A stretch of 64,000 nucleotides of DNA, taken from contig BQMF02000061.1 in NCBI GenBank assembly GCA_027922465.2, positions 744,001 through 808,000 on the forward strand, given 5' to 3'. Positions 55,520-64,000 of this stretch are shown piece after piece; position 1 is the stretch's first letter, and each line of letters opens with the position of its first letter. The notes beneath the pieces were generated by a model. That model was not told the DNA's origin. It was given only the letters and a program-made list of their open reading frames with translations, and searched no databases. A program made the translations under genes and the position numbers. The DNA comes from Turritopsis dohrnii. Lineage: Eukaryota > Cnidaria > Hydrozoa > Anthoathecata > Oceaniidae.

Positions 55520-57462
55520 TCCTTCTATAATACATAATCGTATGTAGCAATGTGTCACTAATAGGTTTCAGTACTTCCTTCAAAAGTGCAATCCCGTAAC
55601 TTAGGTTTATTTTTGCTCGTCTGTTGGTAATTTTTGATCGTTATAAAAATCCCTTGTCATCTTATTTTGGTACGTAATTACAGCGGCGTTCGAACATCTC
55701 AATTGATATAAATCTCGTTAGCAATTAATTAGCATTTAATTGACGAAAATGATTAATCGTGATCAGGATGAATCAAGTAAAGACTTCATAAGCAAGATTC
55801 ATTTAACGTGATAAGGAGTGAATAAGCCGCTGCATTGGTTTACAGACAATAGTTACTGACTAGGATTTTAAATTGTCTGTGTAGATAAAACACGAAATAG
55901 TGTGCAATAGAATACGCAACAGAATCTTAAAGGAAAAGGTATTATTCTTAGTCAAAATAAAAATTGTGGATAATTTACTTTGTCACTATAGAAACGCATT
56001 CCAAAGTTGAAATTACTTTCATCAGTGGCAACAAGGCACAGGTGTCAACGCGTAACCAGTGGCAACAAACAACAAGTGTCAACTTTTTACTAGCGATCAT
56101 TTTTATCATTTTTTATGACAGTTTTCACTTTAAAGAATCAAAGAATTTTAAAAAAATCTCAAGAAGTAGAATTCCTACCTAATCTGCAGAAATGATGTTC
56201 GTTATATTTACGTTTTATCATTTAAAGATTTTGCACCAGGTAACCACTATCATAACCTCAAATTCATAGTAAAGAAGAAAATGTTTCTTTCCTTGTTTGT
56301 TCAAACTTAACGTATACTCGAAGTATCATAAAAAACAGTCAGGTGGAGGCAATTAACAGAGGAACTTGTTTTTGATGAAAATGTTGCTTTTAGTAAGAGG
56401 ATGTTTTGACTATGTTTGCTGAACTTTTGACAGCAAAACTACTCGAAGAAAAGAAGAGAGGAAGATAATGTATAACTGATTGCTATCACAAAATATTTTT
56501 AAATAACAATTCTGTTGACAAGTGGTCGTGCTATAGGCGTGTGGTGTGGGTTCTAATGGATGCAGCACTAAGAAATATTTTGATATGTCTGCTATTCAAA
56601 CTTCAATATTCATTTAATTGTTCCAATTGGCTTGAACACGTGTGGAAACTAGAGAGAATTGGGCTTTAAATTGTTTTCTTTCTTCTATTTTTATTATGAG
56701 TCATCAACTCAAACAAAGGCTTTTCCATTCCATGTGCTTTTTTTTCAATCTTCCTATTTTTTCTCATATTTAAGGGATTTTCTCCGCGCACATGTCTTTT
56801 ATGAAAGCGAGGCTGTTATTGATTTATACAATACATCTTCTTATTCTCCATACAAAACCAACATTTTTTTGATAATAAGAGAAGACTCTATCTCCACGAT
56901 GAGATTTTTTATTGGGTGTGTTTAGCCGTTTCGTTTTCATTTTAGGAATGTTTATGACTAGTACAATTCATTGTTTGCACTTTGTATTTACTCTTATGTA
57001 GCAGCTATACGAACGTTTATTGCAAATAAACATTCATACATTCCATTTTAATTATACCATTTATAAATTTTGGTGTAAATGGGGCTTTATATTTTGAGCA
57101 AAGAAAACACAATACAAGGTGGGAATTTTTATACTTAGTAATAAAAATCTTTTCTTTTTTTTCTATATTTAGAAAAGCTTTTTTTATATCGCGTCGGCAG
57201 TTACTGGAGGAAGAATTGTTTCGAAATAATACTAAAAAAATCTTCTAAAATGAAGATGAAGATATCCACCGAAAAGAACTAGGGACTGACACAAAGTGAA
57301 ACATTGTCTGTTTGCAAACACAACAATTCATTTTTAACATTTTAACCGTTACATAGGAATCGAAATCATATTTCTGTTGCTTAGGTATGTAGACGATGTG
57401 TTTATTTCCGTTGTGTTTTTTTTTATCATTTGAGCGATAAAGAATTTATTTTTATATATTTT
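55520..57462. other. Intergenic DNA upstream of the GPCR gene
   Basis: No gene is recognised. It may contain the promoter and 5' exon(s) of the GPCR. A possible 3' splice site (TATATTTTAG, AG at 57463-57464) precedes the coding exon. Confidence 0.45.
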
Positions 57463-57506
57463 AGAGACAAAATACTATCAATTCAACGGACAATTTATCA
57501 AATAAC

Positions 57507-58550
57507 ATGGAGATATGGACTATTTCTACGGTAGCCGTAGCTTCTCTGTCCTTATTAATAACTACTCTAGGAATTCTGGTCAGTACAACACAGAAGGCTT
57601 GGAAAAAACGTGACGGAGTGCTGCTGTTCAATATCTTCATCGTTGATGTTATATTTTCAATTTGCAATATCGCTTGTAATATTTGTGTTTGCATCACACG
57701 AAGCCGGGAGAACGTGAAGATTTTTACATCGAACGTCATCATATTTGTTTTGGTCATGTCGTGGGGAAGTCAATGTCTAATAACCGTCAATCGATATGTC
57801 GTCATCAACTATCCTTTCAAATACAAGTCCAAACTAAACCGATCTCGACTATGCTTGATGGCAGCCTCGATTTGGATATTCGTCACATGCTTTCTGATTT
57901 TATCAATGGCATTTAAAAGTGACTCATCGAGGGAAGGATGCGTTTTACTAGAATTCATATTGCCTAGTTTGCCAAAACCTGCGCTCTTTGGTTTGATTGG
58001 CTTGCACATCTCAGCTTTAATTCTTATATACATACTAGAATTTTGTTTATGGCGGACTGCACGAGACCACCAAAGCAGATACCGTTCAATGAGAGGTTCA
58101 CTGAAAGCTAACGAGCCGACTAGCCAAGAAACTCGCCGAGTGAGTCTAACTCAGACATTTCAAAGGCGGTTTAGTTTTACTCCACACGGAATAGCCGTGA
58201 GAAGGACACCGCTGTTGCTACTAGCAACGCATGCGCTGTCTATCGCGCCATATTTGTGTGTTTGCATAATGTTTTGTATTCAGGATAGCGCCATTTTTGA
58301 CTTAAACCATTTCAGAAATATTTCGAATGCGACAATCCTGCTGATCTCTGTTCGACCAATCATAGGAGTGGTGAATCATCTTTCTCGGCGGAGCATGAGA
58401 CGATTTGTGACGATCGTTAGAAAAGTATTGAGCAACACTTCCAGTGAACTATATACGGATTATTACATTGAAAACCACAAGGAAGTGGAAAGCTTGAAAT
58501 TGAGAAGAGAATCGGCTCATTCCATGGCCACAGATACAAGTATTGTATAG
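57507..58550 (+). CDS. Orphan class A G-protein-coupled receptor
   Basis: This is an intronless 347-residue receptor. Seven hydrophobic segments lie at about 6-27, 38-62, 74-94, 115-136, 158-180, 236-260 and 270-290. TM2 holds the conserved aspartate (D47, FNIFIVD). TM3 ends in NRYVV at 95-99 in place of DRY. TM4 has its tryptophan (ASIWIF). The third intracellular loop is long and basic/serine-rich. TM7 reads RPIIGVV instead of NPxxY, while the short C-tail is serine/threonine-rich. The NRY and RPIIG variants could mean altered G-protein coupling or constitutive activity. The ligand cannot be predicted. It is plasma-membrane located, without cleaved signal peptide. The start is the ATG at 57507; an upstream splice acceptor suggests a non-coding first exon. 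Confidence 0.85.
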   Translation: MEIWTISTVAVASLSLLITTLGILVSTTQKAWKKRDGVLLFNIFIVDVIFSICNIACNICVCITRSRENVKIFTSNVIIFVLVMSWGSQCLITVNRYVVINYPFKYKSKLNRSRLCLMAASIWIFVTCFLILSMAFKSDSSREGCVLLEFILPSLPKPALFGLIGLHISALILIYILEFCLWRTARDHQSRYRSMRGSLKANEPTSQETRRVSLTQTFQRRFSFTPHGIAVRRTPLLLLATHALSIAPYLCVCIMFCIQDSAIFDLNHFRNISNATILLISVRPIIGVVNHLSRRSMRRFVTIVRKVLSNTSSELYTDYYIENHKEVESLKLRRESAHSMATDTSIV

Positions 58551-58554
58551 TTGT

Positions 58555-58560
58555 AATAAA
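58555..58560 (+). terminator. Poly(A) signal of the GPCR gene
   Basis: AATAAA four bases after the stop codon. A second AATAAA lies at about 58699 (GAGAATAAAATG). The first would give an extremely short 3' UTR, so the second may be used. Confidence 0.5.
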
Positions 58561-58699
58561 ACCGCCTATTTACTTATTTATTGTGAACAGCTAAAAAACA
58601 ACCACATCAGAACAATTTAACCAAATTTTACCTCCAAAATATTATTCCAGAATCTAATTATTTATTTATTTATTATGTATGAAATACTAATCGATGAGA

Positions 58700-59240
58700 A
58701 TAAAATGCAGTAAAAGGTGTTTTTGGGCTTGATCAATTACTGTAATCTCCTAAAGCGTTTTTTTCAAGGTGGAGAGACTTTGTAAAACAATCAAACCGCT
58801 GTGGCCTCTATGATTGGTAGGATGAATTTGCGAACAATGTTAACAGAGAAATAATGTAGAAGGGAAACAGGACATGAAGTAATTTCAGAATTGAAAATTG
58901 AGCGATCTATTTTGGTTAGAATTTTCTTGCTTCGTGGTTAAAATTCTCCTTATCGTAATTTAAACTTTTCACGTGGGTAGTGCAAATGTGGGTGTTATTA
59001 CGAAAAAGAATGTCACTTTATAAATTGCACAATTTCTTTGAATTTACGAGGAGGAACACCATAGCATCATTTTTTATAGCGTCGGTGTTTTTTTTTTCGG
59101 AATAAAACATATTGAAGTCATAGCATGAAAGATACCGCCTGTTGGATATTTCGTGAGGGGCCAATCACAAAATAAGTGGTATTATATCCGACAACTTCCA
59201 CAAGAATCTTAGGCTGTGTTGATCGATTTCATTTTTGCAA
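58700..59240. other. Intergenic DNA
   Basis: No gene or repeat recognised. Confidence 0.5.
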
Positions 59241-59246
59241 ACTATA

Positions 59247-59444
59247 GACCTTTTCATGAATTACGTCACAACAAGCAACGCCTCGTTTTCAAACTGAATA
59301 TTAGTGACGTTTGCGCCTGCTTACAAAAAGAAACACCTCGGGGAAGATTTTTTCACGAAATTCTCCTATTAACGTTAAGCACGTAATAATCTATAAGCGT
59401 AGAAACGAGGCTATGTTTGTAATGACATAATTTACGAAAAGGTC
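59247..59444. mobile_element. MITE with GACCTTTTC ends, TA-flanked (198 bp)
   Basis: GACCTTTTCATGAATTACGT and its inverse (TTTACGAAAAGGTC) are flanked by TA on both sides. Complementarity continues inward through AACGCCTCGTTT/AAACGAGGCT. Ends and duplication suit a TA-inserting superfamily. Confidence 0.7.
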
Positions 59445-60001
59445 TATTAAAATGACACCATAGCTTTTTTTTTCTATCTCTGTCACCCAAAGAACGATTT
59501 GAGACCTTAAAACTGCTTCTACCCCTTTTAGTCTAACGAATTACACAACCACCCCCACTATTATGTGAGTATGAAACTAATGTGTTTCGTGTTTTGTTGG
59601 ATTATGGTTATTTATGTTTCAGGAAAAATGCCAAGAAATACAAAAAGCTGTTTTCTGATAATTTCATCTTTCCAGTTTTTATTGGCTCCCGTTAATGTTC
59701 TTAAGATCGTTGGATTTCAGCAAATAATCGGTTTTATTTAAGAAAGGAAGAACAACACCAGGAAAAATAACATCTTATTTTTCATTTGTAAAAGGTCAAA
59801 GCTTAACAGAACTCTATGAAGAACAAGCCATGCTACATAATACCCACTAATATTTTAAGCTGCGAATCTGATTGGTCAACGAGTTTAAAACAGCCGATCA
59901 AAGAACATAATCACACGTGTTTCAAAGCCACTGAAGAACTGAAGCCTGGGACCACGCCGCCATCTCAGTTGAACATTTCATGTTTTCACACGAGTTCATA
60001 G

Positions 60002-60038
60002 ATATTATCATAGAAATACTTTTCGTATTTCTATGATA
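60002..60038. repeat. Tight hairpin carrying the end motif of the 4.1-kb insertion
   Basis: ATATTATCATAGAAATAC and GTATTTCTATGATATTAT pair around a TTTTC loop. CATAGAAATAC plus GAAAAG is the outer end of the inverted repeats at 12879 and 16970. This looks like two transposon ends joined head to head. Confidence 0.55.
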
Positions 60039-60039
60039 T

Positions 60040-61120
60040 TATACAGTCCTCTAAAGAAAATACATTTTTCTTGAAAGCGAATATCTTCTATCTCCGATAA
60101 TAATTTTTCCTGGAAAAAATGTCAATGAGCTGAGAGACACACGATATTTCTATAGATATCCAAAAGCTGTAACCTTGACTCCATGTGGTATCAAGGTGAA
60201 AATTACAACCCTACCAATTCAATTCCAGTTTCAGTGATAGTTCATGATAGGTTACACCTCTGTTTGCTTACGAAATCGCTTGGCAAAACATTCGAACATA
60301 ATTAAACCCTTCTCATATTAGGAAGAGTTCTATAGTCACTCTTTATCTACCGTGGGTGCCCCAGCCACAATGTATAGCTTTTAAATCTACTTTTAACTGT
60401 TCTTATTGCCATCGTTAGTGTTGTCACAATGGCGCAAGCTTCTATTAGAGGGCGCGGTTTCTATTCGAGGAAACACGGTGTCTAAGCATAAAGATGGCGT
60501 TTCAGCAAAAACTCAGGAAAGGTCTATTTCGTTTTTTAAAAGGATTCGAGGTATCAGACCACTAAAAGTTGCGGTTACTAATTTGAGTCTTGTCCAATTT
60601 CCTTTAAAAATACAAGTTTGCCATTAATCTTCATTTCTCACTCCAAATACAACCTTCTAATAAAATCCCTAAATAATTCTTGAACAGTTCTAAAAGCTTT
60701 GAGCGCATAAATATAAAAGAGCGATTATAAAAATGATAGCAATCGATATCAACATAGTCTTTCTATTTTCGTGGCGTAAGGAAGACAGGTTTCTCTCTAA
60801 ACAAAAATATAGAAATATAAGTCCACGTGAGAAGAATAACATACAGATGCTTACTGGTGATGATCATGCTTACGGTGTTCTGTTATTGCGGATGATAGCT
60901 GCTGTTTTTCGAAAATTAAATCATTCCTAAAAAAAATAAATAAACAGTTTTCGCTTCTGCTGGTCATGTTGATATTTTTATGATTATATTTATTATAAAA
61001 TTTATTGTTATATTATATCATTTATTTTTAAAATATCCTGACGAAGACTCGAAAGGTTATGCACCACATTATTTTTTCCTTGGTACATTGTATACATAAG
61101 TTCTGCTTAAGAAGAAAAAT
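60040..61120. other. Intergenic DNA
   Basis: It contains a GAGGGCGCGGTTTCTATTCG-type repeat fragment at 60450-60475. No gene is supported. Confidence 0.5.
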
Positions 61121-61125
61121 ATTAT

Positions 61126-61356
61126 CAGGGACGTAGCAAGACATTTTGAGTTGGGGAGGCTCTCTATTATCGAAAGAGGCCCACCATGGTTGGGGCCGAT
61201 GTGCCAAGAAAATTTTTGAAAAATACTCAAAGTCTATAATTTCAACATGATTTTCAAATATTAGGAAAGGCAAAAACAAATTTCTCATAATTGACAAAAA
61301 AGTTGGGAGTGGGGGTGGGGCTCAAGCCCCCCAGCCCCCCTGATTCTACGTCCTTG
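61126..61356. mobile_element. MITE with CAGGGACGTAG ends, 5-bp target duplication (231 bp)
   Basis: The ends are CAGGGACGTAGCAAG and CTACGTCCTTG. ATTAT is repeated at 61121-61125 and 61357-61361. The interior has a GGGGTGGGG patch and a complementary CCCCCC patch. Ends and duplication length are like those of the MITE at 17351. Confidence 0.65.
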
Positions 61357-62069
61357 ATTATATATTACATGTATAACAGCTATACTATTACACTCAACGC
61401 CATTACAAAATCTTACTTCTTTCTAACAGTACTAAAAAACAGGACTACATGTTTTTTTTTACAAGAACTTAGGATGACTCTGACAATTTAGATCAGTGAG
61501 TATCCAGTTTTGAATCTAGCCGATATAAACTTACCTTTTATTTGCTGACAAGTGGCCATTTCTCAAAACCACATCAATGTGACGTAACCGTTCTTCACAA
61601 TGCTCTATTCTGCCTTCAAAATAATCAATCTAAAAACAAAGTCATGCGACTTTCCTGATGAATTATCAATAACAATTTCTACAAGTGAAGCAAAACGCAG
61701 TAGCAGCAACACAACACATGAAAGCTTAGTTAGGGTTGGGGTTAGGTTAAGGGTTATTATACAACATAGGGGCCTTAATCTGGGAGCTCTTAGATTTAAC
61801 ACCGCCATCACAAACGGTTGATTAGTCACAATGTTCCACGTGGTTTTCATACAACCACACTCTTATTAAACCCCTCAAACTTTGATTCACTACTTCACAA
61901 GGAAACTGAACCATACCCTCAAATGTGTTACATTATGGTGAGGAAACCACAAAGAATTTTAAACAAAAACTTTTAGGATCCTTTATTACAAGTTAAACTT
62001 TTGTTCACTCAAACGCTTTATTGCTTATTCAAATTATTTTTATCTCGCAAATCAGCTTCTCATGTTGGC

Positions 62070-62165
62070 TTAGGACCGACCAATAGGATTGTTACTTAAA
62101 GTCGCCATGACCAATCACACGGTTACCGCACATCACGTGACAGAGATAAGAATCCGTTCTGCTGA
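62070..62165. promoter_or_regulatory. Promoter-like CCAAT/E-box cluster
   Basis: Two CCAAT boxes (GACCAATAGG and GACCAATCAC) are followed by CACGTG (ATCACGTGACAG) within about 70 bp, the same combination as at 44654. No TATA box or confirmed ORF follows. It could serve a gene outside the window or an exon not recognised. Confidence 0.35.
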
Positions 62166-62850
62166 ACTTTTTCATCAGGTGGTGGTCAGCCGATAGACGT
62201 CTGCAAAACATTGACGAGATCTTACTTTACCTGAGAAACAATAGAAGGCATGTTACGTCATCAGCGTTTTCATTACGTCATTTGTATTTTTATTCTCTAA
62301 AGTTTCTAAGGAAGAAAATATATTTACAAAACATTTATGAGAAGTCAATAAAACGAACAAAAATCATAACAAAGTTGGTACACAAATCAAAACGCTCTCA
62401 AATGCATTTCTCCAATAATTTTTATTTTTCCCACGAAACTAGTGCAAATATTAATCCAAAATTGTCTCATTTGTTCAGGAATGAACTTTACTATAGAAAC
62501 AAATATATTTAAAACAAAGTTAGACTCGATGATATCTTCAAATTCATCAGACTCAATAAAAAAAAACTTTCCACAAACAAACGTGTGAGCCTGTGTCAAA
62601 ACCAACTGTGAGATTCCAGAACCGGTCAATAGTTCGTTCAGAACTATGAAAATTGGTGGGAAGGAAGAAACACCAGTTATTTCCAAAAATTTATTCTTTT
62701 TAGCACATCTTTAAATATAGTTTACAAATTTCAATTTTAAACAGTATTAAAAACAAACCGAGTCGAAAAAAAAAAAGGTTTTCCAAGTTAGCTTTCGAAT
62801 GAGTTCATAGTCCAATAACAAAATAACAGAAAAAAAGAAGTCCAAAATAA

Positions 62851-62908
62851 TTAAAGGGGAACTACAAAAAAACAAACTAGTGATTCTTTGAATTCAGTTC
62901 CCCTTTAA
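62851..62908. repeat. 58-bp hairpin with TTAAAGGGGAACT arms
   Basis: TTAAAGGGGAACT and AGTTCCCCTTTAA pair at the edges of a 58-bp segment, as in a collapsed MITE. Confidence 0.75.
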
Positions 62909-62909
62909 G

Positions 62910-64000
62910 GAACATCCCCGAACGGATCACAAACACTGACAAATAAAATCTATACACAACTGCTTTGTATGTGAGATGAAATATGGACATTGTAAATACT
63001 GGGATTTCATATACTAATAAAATTTGATCGTAAACATCCTTTATACATATTTGAAAAGTATCGCAAACATGGCTTCAAGGCAACGGAATGACAGTTGTTT
63101 TGGTATTATCATTCACTTATTTTTATTAGGGCTGGACCCTTGTAACCTTTTCTGTTAGTCAGAGGAAATTAAAAGTAAACTTAGTATTTCAGTTTGTCAT
63201 CGCCATCCATGCTATTTAGTAACCTTAATACAAAGTGAGGCTGCTATCGGTTGTTGTCATTGTGAACCGGTTTGAACATGTTTTCTTGATATCTTCTTCG
63301 AATTTCAGAGTAGTATGAACACAAAAGTTAAAAATGTCTATTACAGCAAATTAGAAAAGTGGATTGACTAGAGGATTCGATGGTATCTGTGGAGGAGAGC
63401 AAACTGTAAAAGAATGAAATCTTGAGAGAAGAAACAGCCGCCTGGAGGAGGGTTTTGCTAGGTGTTGGTAGAATACACACTTTAAGACAGATTTGGACAT
63501 ATCAGGAGAGGAACTAAAATAAGAACCCACATTAGTCCATGGGGTATGAAATGATTTAGGGAAAAGATCTTGCAAGATTAAGTGTCACTCTTGATGAGAA
63601 GGAGGCTTTTTCCCTTTTAAAATATGAATATGGTGCTAAAAATATAAAGGTCGTTGGCAACAATGGCTATGAAACATTTTAATTCATTTTTTGACGGCTT
63701 TTGAAGTAAGATTTTGATTTTAGTCACTAAATCAAATTCTAGTAGAATCTCAATGGATGGTGACAAATGGTGGTGACAAATGGCGGTGACCAATGGTCAT
63801 TTAGGTAACAACTGGTTAATTACTAATTGGTAAATGTTATACATGAAGTGATCAAGTGCAGGTTTGCTTTTGACTTGTAAGTATTATTGAGAGAAATGAT
63901 TGTGAGAGAAAATGTTTTGACATAAAAAGCATTGAAATCTTACATAGCAGAAAATTTAGTTTTCCTGAAATATAAATGCAAAGCAAGCATCAAGAGAGAT
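62910..64000. other. Intergenic DNA to the end of the window
   Basis: Only a short imperfect repeat of GGTGACAAATGG at about 63759-63795 is seen. No gene is recognised. Confidence 0.5.

Overview
The window reads as part of an AT-rich, transposon-laden invertebrate animal genome, most likely a cnidarian. This is inferred from three things: single-exon metazoan-type genes, a class A GPCR with an asparagine in place of the acidic residue of the DRY motif, and a repertoire of CR1/jockey-type LINE, ISL2EU-like, Tigger, Helitron and Harbinger-type repeats. The species cannot be fixed from sequence alone. Only two host genes look complete: a heme-dependent N-demethylase-like (DUF3445) protein with a C-terminal membrane anchor (43.0-44.1 kb, +) and an orphan rhodopsin-class GPCR (57.5-58.55 kb, +). 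A possible small gene with a good core promoter follows the first one (44.65-45.0 kb). Almost everything else that can be interpreted is mobile DNA.

Layout. 0.3-12.7 kb: Helitron copies of two subfamilies, with TC starts and hairpin-CTAG ends, several joined end to start with no spacer. One carries a 2.4 kb LINE insertion with an 11-bp target duplication. A broken THAP/DDE (ISL2EU-like) transposase lies at 7.6-8.9 kb, with possible partner-gene remnants to 11.1 kb. 12.7-31.5 kb: an 18-kb same-direction series of non-coding units in at least four body types. The units share a short head (ACAAGATGCC and a small hairpin) and a short tail (GGTTTGGACAG plus an A-run), and are interspersed with ~45-60 bp hairpin mini-units. 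I cannot assign this to a known repeat class, and it is the most unusual structure here. 31.8-34.8 kb: a head-to-tail Helitron concatemer with a 661-bp retroelement 3' fragment inserted with a 13-bp target duplication.

34.8-41.6 kb: an ORF1-type SGNH esterase fragment, a 128-bp satellite with alternating unit types, a 1.8-kb terminal-inverted-repeat transposon with a DUF7869-like gene and 4-bp target duplication, a coiled-coil ORF1 fragment, a broken Tigger transposase and a broken packaging-type ATPase. 45-64 kb: mainly intergenic DNA with many MITEs delimited by inverted repeats and target duplications (TTA, TAA, TTAA, TA, and 5-bp classes), a tRNA-related SINE on the minus strand and the GPCR gene.

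The genes do not form a pathway. The window is best read as two host genes in a sea of nested transposons whose insertion order can partly be reconstructed from target duplications and from empty sites present in sister copies.
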